A stretch of 64,000 bases of DNA from Stercorarius parasiticus (GCA_013396915.1 VWZL01000360.1:946805-1010804); one strand, 5' to 3'. Shown: positions 1-12,472, counted from the first letter of the stretch. Notes: generated by a model from the letters alone, not told the origin. Translations and numbers: made by a program.

Positions 1-433
1 TTGAGGTGGGGCCTCACCAGTGCCGAGAACAGGGGAACGATCACTTCCCTACTCCTGCTGGCCACACTGTTTCTGATACAGGCCAGGATGCTGTTGGCCT
101 TCTTGGCCACCTGAGCACACTGCTGGCTCATACTCAGCTGGCTATCAACCAACACCCCCAGGTCCTTTTCTGCCAGGCAGCTCTCCAGCCACTCTTCCCC
201 AAGCCTGTAGCGATGCATGGGGTTGTTGTGACCCAAGTGCAGGACCTGGCACTTGGCCTTGTTGAACCTCATACCATTGGCCTCAGCCCATTGATCCAGC
301 CTGTCCAGATCCCTCTGTAGGGCCTTCCTACCCTCAAGCAGGTCGACACTTCCACCCAACTTGGTGTTGTCCGCAAATTTACTGAGGGTGCACTTGATCA
401 CCTCATCCAGATCATTAATAAAGATATTAAAAT
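1..433 (-). mobile_element. CR1 LINE fragment, 3' part of reverse transcriptase
   Basis: Read on the minus strand this is the C-terminal part of CR1 ORF2. The frame starts near 432 with a [14 protein letters not shown] stretch, continues through [11 protein letters not shown] (the place of the YADD-type polymerase box, here FADN) and on to FSALVRPHL at the window edge. By codon-by-codon reading I find no stop in about 140 codons. It is 5'-truncated, as is usual for CR1, and its 3' end lies outside the window. It sits in the same orientation as GPR137B, inside that gene's intron 5. It is a retrotransposon relic, not a host gene. Confidence 0.9.
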
Positions 434-2240
434 ATTCTTGGGATTGTTCCTTATTAAAAATAAAGAACATTTTGGATTTTTACTAAATCAGAGTTGTTGT
501 TAAGATTTTTTTAACTAAAAGAGGGTTTGTTTTAATTCTAACCCCTTGCTTTCTGGACAAGTATTTTCAGCCACTGGACCATTTGATACTTAACTGCTGT
601 TAACAGTTAGCCTACCGAACACATGAGACTAAAGTCCTGTGGCCCTTGGTCTCCCTCTTGTGGCATACTTGCACCGAAGTTCAGTTTTGCTTTGCTACTG
701 TCTCTTCATTTTTTCTTTCTGTCGCTGTTTCCAGTTTTCCTCTTACCATATCATACAATACCATATTATTTAGCATAAATATAAGTCTTCTGTAGGAAAA
801 AAACATACATGACCTATTCACTATGACAGATACTGTCTACCCTAAAAAAGGTACCCATAAAAGAAGTGGTATCACTGATAGCTCTTCTGAACTTCATCTT
901 TTGAAGTTGGAGACTTAAGGCTTTTTGCAAATTGCAATGCAAAAAGATAATGTTACCTGTGTTACTGCAGTGCTCTTTGGCTTGTGAGAAAACACTGCCT
1001 GTTTCACTCCATCGGAGCTCTTGTTTGAGTAGGATTCCAAGTCTTCATGTGATTTGAAAGGAGAGATTATGACACATCCCTTATTTTCCTTCTCTTGTGA
1101 ATCTCTCCCACACTATCCAAACTTGACCAGCAGGTGTACCCTTACTAAACTCACTTTAAATAAAACTAGATCTCTCTGTGGTCACTTTGTAGAAGAGCAG
1201 CACTACTGGACTGTACTTTAAAACATTTCCTCGCTTTGCAGTTGTCCTGGTTAACTCCTAAGCAGAGTGGGACTGAAACTTCTTTGGTGATGGACCCTGG
1301 GGTCCCATGGGGTTTCTCAGTATGATTTCAAGTATCACAGGTGAACAGTAAGAAGGGCTTTATACAGGTTGGGATTTGTTACTTCCTGTTCAGTTTCGCT
1401 TTATCATTGTCTCTGAAATCTGCATGTGAGAATAAAAACCATCACCTTCTCTAAAAAGTTATGCTATTCATTGCTTCTCTTTCTTACTTGTGAATTTACC
1501 ATTCACATCCTTCTTGGGGAAAACTGGCTTTGGTTTGGTTTGGCCTACAGAAACAGAGAGGTTACCTTGGTAATCCTAGTGCAGGGCTGATATTCCCCAT
1601 GTGCCTGTCAAACAGCATATCCTATGCCTACCTGGGGAAACTGCCTACAACTATGAAAAAATGCTCATCCATCCATTAACTACCTAGATATTAAGGATAC
1701 TTACAGGGAATTATCCTTACAACCCACACCTTAATCTCTGCTCTGCTGAAATAGCAAACAAAAATATCAGCAAGTGCTTATTATGGCTATTGGTCTTTGA
1801 CATGGAAACAATTGAATGGGTACAAGGCTGAAAGAATTCAATCTATTGTTTCATACATGCCGTTGAACAGTTAACACACAACCATTTTCACTGCTATGTG
1901 ATGAAAGATCCAAAGTTTGGATAACAAATTCTTTTTCCACTAACTCCAATACAGCACTGTATTAACTCAAAGGGAAGATGTCTCTAAATTTAAGAAGGTT
2001 CCTGATTTTTAAGGTAAACTGCTTGAGAAACAGCTTGTCTCCCTTCTGGGTAAATATGATGAGTTTCTTTCATGAGAAGTTAGTATAAAGAAGTGGGAAG
2101 TTTGGGTTGCTTTTGTTCTGCCAGGGGCACAATGAAGAAGAGAAGTCAAAATGTAGGGAAGCAAAAGCTCCTTCAGAAACTGAGCCCTCTGGACCTGCCT
2201 GGACATTACACTAACAAATACACTAACAAATTCCACTTAC
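434..2240. other. GPR137B intron 5 (part), no gene seen
   Basis: AT-rich unique sequence between the CR1 fragment and GPR137B exon 5. I searched it for the missing C-terminal GPR137B exons (family motif with an SDDDLAWN-like core) and found none on the minus strand, so they should lie beyond position 1. A GTAAG-type donor on the minus strand at 2,240 marks its start. Confidence 0.7.
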
Positions 2241-2369
2241 AAGATCTTTTGTAGGGTTTCGGACACGGAAGAAATACACAACCAAGGAAGTAGGCAGGAG
2301 CTCCCAGACGAAAAGGATCACTCCGAATACTATGTAACCTGCATCTCCCAGCTGACATTTCAGATCTGC
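2241..2369 (-). CDS. GPR137B: GPR137B coding exon 5 (integral membrane protein GPR137B)
   Basis: The 129-bp exon (43 codons, phase 0 at both ends) reads [17 protein letters not shown], then [17 protein letters not shown] (last transmembrane helix), then RVRNPTKDL. This matches the human protein as I recall it at nearly every position. The acceptor is AACAG|GCA and the donor is CTT|GTAAGT. The human protein continues for about 77 residues after KDL; those exons are not in the window. The helix and the following basic RVRNPTKD segment mark the passage into the cytosolic C-terminal tail. Confidence 0.95.
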
Positions 2370-4450
2370 CTGTTGAAAAGTCAAAGAGAAAAGCATTTAA
2401 AAATAAAGATGGCAGCTCATTTAAAGATGCAGGAGGCAACATGCCTTCTTATGAAGATCTGTATTTAAATGGCTGAAAAGCTTGACAACATGGCAGAAAT
2501 TCCATTCAGTAAAGCCAGATTAACCTGGCTAATGATTAAAGGCATACTAAAATAATCAATATGCTATCTTGTTGGGTACATGACTTCCCTTTCCTTCTGC
2601 TTTTCCTCCTCCTCCTCCTGCTGCTATCTTTCCTTCAGCAAAATCAAAGCTTAATGCAGGCATCTTCCCAGTCTGAGAGCCTGGTAAGCAACCATTTAAT
2701 CAAGTGATCAAATCTGGGTAATGAGAAACCAGCTCTTTGGTCCTTTTCCAGGTGGGAGTAATATGTAAAGGAACAATCAGTGTCCAGGTCTTCAAGGGCA
2801 TTGCTGGCCATCTGGCTTTTAAAAATTAAGGCTTGGATCCCTTCAAATTGGTGCACTTTGTTAGCTTGAATAACCATGCTGTTACTCTAGCATTAGCTTT
2901 GAACTTCTCTCTAGATTGCCCCTCCACCATTCACCATAGTTGCAGAGGGCAAATCCTGTCCTTTCATGTGTTTTCTACAGAAGAGAAAAGGGTAATGTTT
3001 CCGACAGGTGACCTGAGGCAGTACCACAGTACAAACATTGGGCTGTACTTTTAAAAGTGACTTTTGATTCTGGTACAAAATCGAGGACCTGCTCCTTAGT
3101 CCCAGGCCCTTTACCTGTGGCTCAAATCATTTGCCCCAAAATCCAGGCAACCCTAATGTCACAAGTCAGATCAGATGTTCAAAAATCAGTAGTAGTGACT
3201 GAAGGCCTAAAGCATTCCAGTGAGCTCCCTATGAACAACCTCTGCCTCCATGGGGGAAAATGGGACCAAATACTCTGGCCATAAAGTTCCAGCACCTGTT
3301 ACTCCAGACTGTAAAAAGTGGCCCCTGTAAGGGGTCAACAGGAGCAGCAGCAACACTCCAGGCCCCAACAACAAGAGGGAAAAGGTTTGATTCAGGAGAT
3401 GAGTCACAACCTAGTGCTCTTCTGCCCAAACCTATGTGTTCTAATTACACAGAGTGGCATTACTTAGCTGCACTCCTCCACACCATAGCAGGGTTGATTA
3501 GTGGTCCCTCGACAGACCCTACTCAACTAACTCTTAATGAGGCCCTCTGGGAAATCCTATCCTACTGTTTACCTACTTCTTATTTACAGTTTTATCTACT
3601 GCTCAACAGAAATTTTTTAATAGCCCCAGGTTTGCTTGTCCACCCTGGCAATACAAGGCCCTTGCGTGGCTGGGAACACTGCTTTTGGTCTGCAGGTGCC
3701 TGCTGAGAGGGTGGGGAGATATCAAGTGTCTGGAATTTTGAGGCCAAACAAAATATACTTACGGTCCAGACCCAGGCTTGCCATTTTGCCTTGCCTTGGC
3801 AGAGCTGGAAAACTACTGGGACTTAACTACACCCTTCAAAGGAGCTGGATGCCCAAATTTCATAAAACTCATCAAAGAATCCTCTGCTATTTCCTTTAGT
3901 GTTTTTATCACTGTTAGTTTTCAATCTGAATTGTCACTTGCAACTAAAGGTTGGAAAGAATCTTAGTCTTATCCTCAAACTACAGAAGTTATCACAATAA
4001 TGACAGAACTAACGTAAATAACTCTACAGCCCTGGATGGCAATGGGAGATTCGATGATAGACTTCAGAACTCAGCATTTTAATGGAATCAAGTACTGTTT
4101 TTCTGCTTCTCCAAGACCAGTACATTCTTTCTAATGGACTAAACACCTGTCTTTTTTAATAAAAGGTGCTTTTTTTTTAACAATAAAATCAAGGGAAATA
4201 AAACATTGATTTTTTAAAAAATTATTTGGCTAGTGGTTACTTCTTTCTTTTAGCACTGAGGGGCTTTTTTCCTCCTTATGCTGAAATTACCACAAATTTG
4301 TATTCCTGGAGCAAAACAATCTTAGTGCATTGAATAAAAGACAGAAAAAATAGGATTCTAATATGTTAATTCCTCTTGTCATAGCATTTAGGAAATCAGC
4401 CATCACATACAGAATGAGTTTTTCTCATTAGCAAATATTTTCATACTTGC
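2370..4450 (-). other. GPR137B: GPR137B intron 4, GC-AG type
   Basis: This 2,081-bp intron begins GCAAGT (minus strand, 4,450 downward) and ends AACAG at 2,370. The reading frame of exons 4 and 5 leaves no room for a GT donor at the same site. It contains an unrecognised 148-codon open frame at 3,260-3,706 (+) that resembles no family I know, and a short (CCT)n run near 2,605-2,620. Confidence 0.85.
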
Positions 4451-4600
4451 CTGATCTGATACGTTGTACCAATCGTAATCAAAAGAATTGACTTTCTTAG
4501 TTTGGGAAAATGATAAGATGAACAAGTTGTAACAGGCTCGTGAGGTATAAAGTAGTATAACAGTCACTCCTATACTTGTCACCTGACAAACAGATGAGCC
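4451..4600 (-). CDS. GPR137B: GPR137B coding exon 4
   Basis: The 150-bp exon (50 codons, phase 0/0) reads [20 protein letters not shown], then [19 protein letters not shown] and [11 protein letters not shown]. The first half is a transmembrane helix; YNVS is a possible N-glycosylation or loop motif. The acceptor TTCCAG|GGC is ordinary. The donor is CAG|GCAAGT, a non-canonical GC site that otherwise fits the U1 consensus perfectly. Exon 5 then opens with GCA (Ala), giving ...SDQ-ADLK..., the family sequence. Confidence 0.95.
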
Positions 4601-7600
4601 CTGGAAGAGATTTAAACACAGGTTATTATTCATAAGGGAAGCTGACAAGAACACTGCTTTGCTTGGACTTCGAGGGTTGTCATGCTACTCTGCCTAATGC
4701 AACTGACATTTTCTCTTTCTTTGATCAGTATATCCTATACTATGTATATTCCTGTATTTTATCAGTACAGTGGTTTCCAGGTAATGGCAGCAGTTCCAGC
4801 CCTTACCAAGATGGGCTGCAACTAATTCCTACAACTTATTGTACCAGTGCTATTTTCAGAGCAATGAAAACACATGAGAACTACACTTGGTATCAGATCT
4901 AGCCTTCAGCTGTGCACTAGCTATAGAGCATCCTGTATCAGATGCTGGCTAGCAAGCATGATGCAACCTTGCATCTTTTTACAACTGCTTGCTGTGCACC
5001 TAAGTACAAAGCAGATTGGAACAGTCAGCAGTTAAACACAGCACAGACAGGAACAGAACATCCTGCCTTACCTAATGTCAACACAGAGGAGACAAAGTGG
5101 AAGCACGGCCTACGGACAGAGTGACCATGGCAGGGCAGTCTATGAGTGGGAGCTTGGGCACAAGGGGAGGAATGAAACTACAAAGTGTGAAATCACAACA
5201 GTTCCTAAGCCCTAGAGAGAAAAATGGACAGAGCAGGGGAAAGAGCCTAATCCAGTGTGAGGAATAAGTGAGACGCCTGATCACTGTGTCAGGTGGGGAG
5301 GGTCACTGTCGGGGGCTAAGACACCAGCACAGGAGTTGTAGCAGCAAGAAAGGAGGGAATCCAGGAGCCATGGTTACAGGGATCAGTGTGAGTCTGATCA
5401 CAGAGGTAGGCAGATGTACAAAAATAGGACTGGCTTGGAAGGAAGCTCAAAGTAAATTCTATGCAGCTGACGCTGGAATATTGCTTTGCATAGCCAAGGA
5501 GGCAAGATGGGTTAAAGCTCTGTGCTTTTAGAGGAGCAAGATACCTTGCAGTCATTTTCTTCACTAGCCCTGCCCTCTTCCTCTCCTGGCAGAGACCCAC
5601 ACCACAAGGATGGGCTCCTCTCATCTATGTGAGAGAGAGGCCAAGAGGGAAGTCACTTTTCCCCTCACAGGACCCTTTATACCAGTGCAGGAGACAAAAA
5701 GGTCTGCACCTTATTCCCTCCATTCACTCACTCTGCTTCCAGGTTTGCAGCCAAGGAGCAGAGGTCCAAAGCGCGGTGGCGGCTAGAGCACAGACATAAC
5801 AGAATGGCTAGTGAAGTATCAGGGAAAGTCACCAAGTCACCATGTCCTGGTGACTTGAATCGATGTTCTGAATCCCTGGCCTTCAAGAGACTACCAGGGC
5901 CCCTCTGTTGCTCACCCATGCTCGTCGTTATTGTCCCTGTGGCTCTGTCAATTCAGCTCCGCAGTCCACACTCCTTGGTGACTGTCAGTAACGAGGAGCT
6001 TGGGGACTAGTCAGAAAAGCTTGCAGAAAACTAGCTTGCCTGTTTTCTCAGCAAAATAATATTGATTCATAGAACAATCAGGCTCAGGAGTATTACAAAA
6101 TCCCCACTACAGTCAATCTCTCTGACTGAATTCCTGCTTATGAAACGCTAGAACTACCACCATTCACCAGGCCACAACCTGCAGCCATGTCAGGAGTGAA
6201 CCAAGAGCCTGCTGCTATACGGGAATTGAAGCCAGAGACACAGTAGGCAGCGGTGAAAGCTGTGGCAAGGCCAGTAAGCAGGAAGTGCCACAAAGAGGAA
6301 ATGTTTGCTAGGCACTTCTCTGTTCTCCTTTGGTACTAACAAGTCAGTGATGCTGTCATGGAAACCAAGGGTGAGAGAGCAGAGAGAAGCTGCTGACTGG
6401 CACATACCATATCCCAGCTCAGTGGCATTTACAGACTGGGGATAGCAGAAGTGAAGAGCAGAATGGGGTCAGGATTCCCCTATGTAAGTTTCCCTACATA
6501 GCTGTCATCCTTTAATAGTTAATAGTTAAATATGCTGCAGATTTAACAAACTTCAATCCCCCCAAATACAAAAACAGGGGTAAAAGTGTCCTGACTTTGC
6601 TACCAGTTAAATATACTTAGTGGATTGGGGAAGGGAGAGCGCAGCAGTAGAAGTTAAGCCAGAGGAATCCTTTTCCAGACCCAGTCCCCTATAGAAGAGA
6701 GGGGGAGCCTCGAGTTTGTAGCATGTCCCACTACATGGGCTTCTGGCCAGCAGAGAACTGGCCCAAGTCAGCACCAAAGGGCAGGCTGTGCACCTCCTTG
6801 TGCTGTTGTAGCCTTGGTGCAGAGCACCAGGTCGGTCCCCCGTGCCAGGTCACGGAGGTGACTGTGTTTTCACATGTGGTCAGAAGATACATGCCAGCAG
6901 ATGGGAGATGCAAATAAAAGGCTGCCAGTACCGATGACTATCTACATGCACCGCAGAGCACACAATATCTCCAATGCTACATCTATCATATCACTGCAGA
7001 GAATGGATTTTTCTTCTTTAGCTAGTTTTTTCAGCACAACAGTAGCAGATTAAACCAGGATGTTTTTTCACTGCCAGCTCCAGCCATCTGTATCCCTAAA
7101 TATGTGCAGTCAAATCCTACTGGAAATCCCCAGAGGAACTCCTATTTCAGGTCAGCAGAAAGGAGCAAAGCGCTCTTTAATTCTCATTTCCACACTCAAG
7201 CTTTCATCAGTTGAGCATTCTGTCCTTTCCCGTCTGCAATAATGTTAGAGTTTGTTTGGGTTTTGTGAAATAGCTTGAAGCAAAGAAGATCAAGTTTCCT
7301 GCAGGAGGAGGAAACGGAACAAAGTAATCTACCAAAACCTCCCTTAGGTTAACACTGCTTTGTTACAGAGATTTACGCTTCTGTGATTTGCAGCAGTAGA
7401 AAAACTTTTCTTACTAGTGAAAATAATCCATTGCCCATGCCCTTTGGTCAGCAAGTGACAGGCTTGAAAGAAACAAAACAAACAAAGCCGTGTTTTTAAA
7501 TCTTCTAGTCAGCCCTGAACTTTCAGTTGTTGTGCAGTATGGCCAGATTTGAGTAAACAGGAAAAGTACTACTTTCATCTGATTAAGTAAATGGAGAAAG

Positions 7601-8449
7601 GAATTTTATTGTAAGATTTTCTAAATAGTAGCTGAAATGTACATTTTTGTAAGGTTTGTTGTGGTGAAGTTAATGTGCTAGTAGTTAAACTAATAATTTA
7701 TTTTAAGATTTTAACTATCTACTACAAACACAAGGACCTTTGAAAGCCCTGTTTCATTATTTATAATAAACACAAAACACCTTCACTGATTTTATAATGA
7801 ACACTGCAGGCTTATGTGATGCCACCTAGCGCCCTGACCACCAAATGTGTCCAAAGCTGAAAACCTAACAATATTTCTTTAAAGAACATTTTGTAGAGTA
7901 ATATGAGAGACTTTTTTTTCCCCTTCTCCCCACTTGGCTGAATTTATAATGCATTAAGTCTTTTAAAACACATTCTCATTATCTTTAGGGCAGTATGCAA
8001 ATGTATAAAGGGAGATTCATATTCCTCTGCCTGGCTTATCTTCAGCATGCTGCTACCTTAAACATTTAACTTAATCAGTCAATAATTTGACAAGCTAAAG
8101 GATCCCAAAGTATAGACCACTTCCATGTAGCAGTACTGAAATGAAATGGTCTTCAGACAGGGATCTGAAGAAAGCAGTATCCACTTTAAAAACAGCTGTG
8201 ATAAACCCCAGCTAATAAGTTCTGTAAACTGCCTCAAAAATAGATATTTTTGGGTCACTGGTGTTAGCCAAAAGCACCCTTGCTGGCACTTGGTATTTAA
8301 TTCATCTACCAAGCAGGATGGCCAGCCAAGTGCAAGCTGTGAAGTTTAAGGCCTCCAGCTCTCAGGGGTTCTAAGGAACTTCATGGCTTTGCCTTGCACT
8401 GCCTTTGTCTCTCAGAAGGTACTTGAAAAGAACTGAAAATGTACCTTAC
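4601..8449 (-). other. GPR137B: GPR137B intron 3, no gene seen
   Basis: This 3,849-bp GT-AG intron has donor AAG|GTAAGG at 8,449 and acceptor TTCCAG at 4,601. It is unique sequence with only short, unrelated open frames. I recognise no repeat family or RNA gene in it. Confidence 0.8.
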
Positions 8450-8672
8450 CTTGGACTCCAAGTAAATGTTGGCTAAAGACATCTTGGAAATCTTATACAG
8501 GCAGATGGAGAGTGAAACAGCGCACAGCACAAACAACGTGTCATTAATTGCCACCCGGACAGAGACAATGACTTTTCTTTCTGAATTCTGTGTCCTCACC
8601 AATACTGCACATGTTAAATTCACCAAGAGGAAGAGGAGACTTATGAAAAGAGAAGCCAGGTAGAGGGGCAAC
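8450..8672 (-). CDS. GPR137B: GPR137B coding exon 3
   Basis: The 223-bp exon completes the Arg codon begun by exon 2 (AG+G), then gives [39 protein letters not shown] and [20 protein letters not shown], ending [15 protein letters not shown]. It holds two hydrophobic helices separated by a short charged loop (RTQNSERK). NLT and NDT are N-glycosylation-type sequons but lie in or beside membrane segments. The acceptor is CTCCCAG|GTT and the donor AAG|GTAAGG. The open frame extends past both splice sites, so only the exon part is coding. Confidence 0.96.
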
Positions 8673-9863
8673 CTGGGAGAGTGAGGAGAAAACAGTTTTA
8701 GCGACATTGTTCAGCAAGTGTCAGTCATGAGATGGAAGTTGCACTCTGAGCAATGAAAGCTGCATGTGTTGGGCTGCCACAGCGACCAACCACCCGAGCC
8801 CAAATCAAAGCGCTCCAGATTGCTGGAGAGATTAACTTAGCTCATTTCAAACCTGTTTTTACAGTTACACAACAAGCTGTAAGTAAAGAAACTAATGTCA
8901 AGCAGCAAAACATGGAAGATTGTTTGCAGTAGAAATATAACAGCACGGTTCTTAAAAACTTCTTAAAATACACGTGTACTTTCTTAGAGCGTGCACATAT
9001 ACAGCACAAACCCTCTGACTACTCACTAACAGGAGAAACCTCACAAAAGGTTGAGTTGCCTGGAATGGACTGGTTTTAACCCTGGTTTTACTACACCACC
9101 ACTGCCATGAGAAGCATCACTGACTGCTGACGTTTGCCATCAGATTTCATATTAAATTAGGGAAATGTCTAACAGCAGGAAAAATCTTTGAATGACTGGT
9201 TCCCCAGCATCTTTCTCTGTCCCTTTTCCCAAGAGATCATGGTCAACCTCTTGAAAGACACATCAAGAAATTTAAATACGCATATTGATTCTGGGTTGGC
9301 ATTTTGCCATCTATGCCAGGCAAAAGGTTCATTTGCACAACCACAGAAGCAGAGCTGCAACAGGAATGTGAAAGACACAAGCCCAGAAGCTGGACTGAAT
9401 TTCTCCATCTGTTTTTTCCCACCTACCCAGCACTGATAACCTGCAATATAAGTATACCACACACTCAAGGAAAGCTGCTTCTAATTTCTCTTTACTCCTA
9501 CACACAGCTGCGGAGCTTTTCACTTATTGGGAAAAAAAAAAAAAGCACCTTTCCATCTTTCCATTTCAGGTGTTTGCTTACTTCATTATCATTGCTGACC
9601 AAGGCTATTACTTATAAGGGTCATAATCTGCAGTCACTGAACAGGAGGTTTTGGCCACAGCTTTTCATGCTTGCTGGGAACTCTGAATTTGGCTAATAAA
9701 CATCCAGACTGTCCACGAGGAATCAAATTCTGATTGTTTAAAAATACTTTACCCAAAGGTGATCTTTTTCTTTCATACATTCGTATCCTTTTGGGATAGC
9801 ATCAAGATAGCTACAAAGCTGAAGCATAGCTAGCTTCTTTTTAGAGGGCAAGAAAGGAAGGGG

Positions 9864-10668
9864 TATCACAGAATGGTAGGGGTTGGAAGGGAGCGTTGGA
9901 GATCATCTAGTCTAACCCCCCTGCCAAAGCAGGTTCACCTAGAGCAGGTTGGACAGGAACACGTCCAGGCAGGTTTTGAATATCTCCAGAGAAGGAGACT
10001 CCACAACCTCTCTGGGCCACCTGTTCCAGTGCTCTGTCACCCTCAAAGTAAAGAAGTTCCTCCTGATATTCAGATGGAATTTCCTGTGTTCCAGTTTATG
10101 TCCGTTGCCTGTTCTCCTATTGCTGGGCACCACTGAAAAGAGTGTGGTCCCATCCTTTTGACACCTGCCCTTTAGATATTTATAAGCATTGATGAGATCC
10201 CCTCTCAGCCTTCTCTCCTCCAGGCTAAACAGACCCAGGGAGACATGCAGAAGGACTGTTTAAATATGAAGTTGGGCTGGCACAGGCTTTGCCTTGAGCT
10301 CTTTTGCCACAGTGACTAAAGCCTCATATGAGGCCTTTCCTCATATGAGAGATGCTCCAGTCCCTTGGTCATCTTCGTAGCCCTCTGCTGGACCCTCTCC
10401 AGTAGTTTCTTGTCTTTCTTGAACTGGGGAGCACAGAACTGGACACACTACTCCAGGGCAGAGTAGAGGGGAAGGATGACTTCCCTCAACCTGCAGGCCA
10501 CGCACTGTTTCATGCACCCCAGGATACCACTGGCCTTCTTGGCCACAAGGGCACATTGCTGGCTCCTGGTCAACTTCTCCACCAGGACTCCCAGATCCCT
10601 CTCTGCAGAGCTGCTTTCCAGCAGGTCAATCCCTAACCTGTACTGGTGCATGGGGTTATTCCTCCCTA
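9864..10668 (-). mobile_element. CR1 LINE 3' fragment, internally interrupted
   Basis: On the minus strand this is the end of CR1 ORF2 plus 3' UTR. Codons at 10,651-10,450 give [11 protein letters not shown] and [12 protein letters not shown], reach YSALE and then a TAG stop where CR1 normally has Tyr. The frame continues as CVQF...[18 protein letters not shown] up to the SYEERP region. After that about 90 bp of foreign sequence (10,234-10,320) break the element. The remainder runs through the conserved 3' UTR to the terminal CAACCCCTACCATTCTGTG at 9,864. It is a dead copy in the same orientation as GPR137B. Confidence 0.9.
10234..10319 (+). repeat. 86-bp direct repeat, copy 1 (inserted in CR1)
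   Basis: The segment begins CCCAGGGAGACATGCAG and ends CCACAGTGACTAA. It matches 12,039-12,124 at 85 of 86 positions by eye; the one difference is GGGCTGG here against GGGTTGG there. CR1 copies do not normally contain it, so this is the recipient. The first nine bases (CCCAGGGAG) fit the CR1 sequence at the left edge, consistent with microhomology at the junction. Confidence 0.9.
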
Positions 10669-12038
10669 ATACCTCCTAAGGGTATACCTTTGAGACCTTA
10701 TAAACGTGAAACAGGGAGAAGTGAAAGCCTGAAAGTCCCTGCTTGTGAATCAATGCCCTTCTTTTCAACTATATCTGGCAGTGAGCGAGGATGGTATCTC
10801 TTCCTTGCCAGTCACGGGAATTCCATCTCAGGGGGAAGATTGTGCTCATTCTTAACTTTCCAGGGCAGGGCTCAGTTTTTAGGATAAGCAGCTAGAGGTT
10901 GTTCCTTTAAACCTCACAGTTTAATACTGGAAGCACTGCAGTCCTGAAGATTGTCTCTCACATAGCTTCCTCTGGAGAATCCAGTTCCCAGTTGTAGTGA
11001 TGGTACATTTACAGCTTTTATTAATATCTCAAAAGTCTTTAAGTGACAGTCATGTGTCTTCCTTTCCTTCCCCTCCCAAAGCCTATTTAATAGTCTCATC
11101 TCTGCTCCTCCATTGTAGTGCAGGTAAAATATTGTTATGGGGTTTGGGCTTACGAAGAAAGGTATGCTCTTACATGCTGGCTGCTTGCAGGACAGTAAGT
11201 ACATGCTCTCTTTTTGCTCAGCTTAGTCATAGGGACCTTCTGCTTCAGTGCAGCCTGCGTGCCCTTGATCCTGGCTTGCAACCAGCAAGCCTTAGAGGCT
11301 TCCAGGCCAGGCTGCTCCTTGATGGAGTTTAGCAAAAAAACAGCACTGTCACGCTCTCACGCCCACATACTCCCATACAAGCCAGGGTAAGCTGTCATGG
11401 CCAGTCAGTTGTGCAGCTCTTCACATAATGATCTTCCATCCCCCTTATTAACATGATGTGGCTGGGGAAACGGCTGCCTGTTTTGACAATAGAAGCATTG
11501 TTGCTGAACTTCTGAATAAGCACTGATGGAGATGCAGACTGTGTCTCTCAGGGCAGTTTTAGGGTCTCTGCAGCTGCAGAAAGCATTCCTAACTCACTTA
11601 AATGCAGGATGTATCCTTACAGCTCAACTACAAGGTACCTACATGGCATAAATAAGCACATGGGGTTTTTTAGAAAACAGAAAAGCAGGGCAGGAGAGGT
11701 GCTTCCGGATTGCACCAGGGACTGTTCAAAAGCCTATTGTGGCTAATCCCCATTTTGGGGCTAGTCCCTTAAAAAGACCTGTGTGTAATCTGGCTTGGCT
11801 GGAGAAGGCACATGCCAGGGTATTCTGTTCTTTAAGTGTCAGGCTGGATGCACCCCTAAGATTTTCTTTGAGCTTAAAATCAAACTTCAGATGAATGCAG
11901 TGAGTTTTGCCTTGTTTAACAGAAAAATCTGTCTGAAACTACTGCATTTTATATGTGGTTTCCTCAGAAACAAGGCATGCACACACAGCACAGCAAGCCT
12001 CATCCAAACCCAGCCAGTGACTGTAAGAAATCCTCAAG

Positions 12039-12124
12039 CCCAGGGAGACATGCAGAAGGACTGTTTAAATATGAAGTTGGGTTGGCACAGGCTTTGCCTT
12101 GAGCTCTTTTGCCACAGTGACTAA
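12039..12124 (+). repeat. 86-bp direct repeat, copy 2 (probable source)
   Basis: Same segment as at 10,234-10,319 but set in non-repeat intron sequence, with no CR1 on either side. It is therefore the likely template. The copies lie 1.8 kb apart in direct orientation. Confidence 0.9.
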
Positions 12125-12472
12125 CATCATTGAAAGCTGTGCTGCGTAAAGTTTTCTTAAGATTATGAATCTCTGATAGGATTTTATCAATTTTTTCCAT
12201 ATCTGAAATTATTCTGATTTCTGAGACCTGTGCCAAAACATAGACCACAGTTCTACCTCTCTGTTGCCCTGTTTATGTTGCCATTATCTATTGCAGAAAT
12301 GCCAATACCAGGCAATAAGGTCTAACACTTATTTTAAAAAAAAAAGGAAAAAAAAGGAAAAAAAAGAAGTGAACATTCAGCAATGAAGAAAAATCAAATT
12401 CAGTAAGCACAGACTCCAGCCCCTGTCTGTAGGCCATCCATCTTTCTGTCATCCACCATCCATCTCTCCATC

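Noticed and set aside
6..320. 104-codon open frame on the plus strand
   Set aside because: Antisense shadow of the CR1 reverse-transcriptase frame on the minus strand.
3260..3706. 148-codon open frame inside GPR137B intron 4
   Set aside because: No recognisable family, no splice context, and opposite to the host gene. Probably chance.
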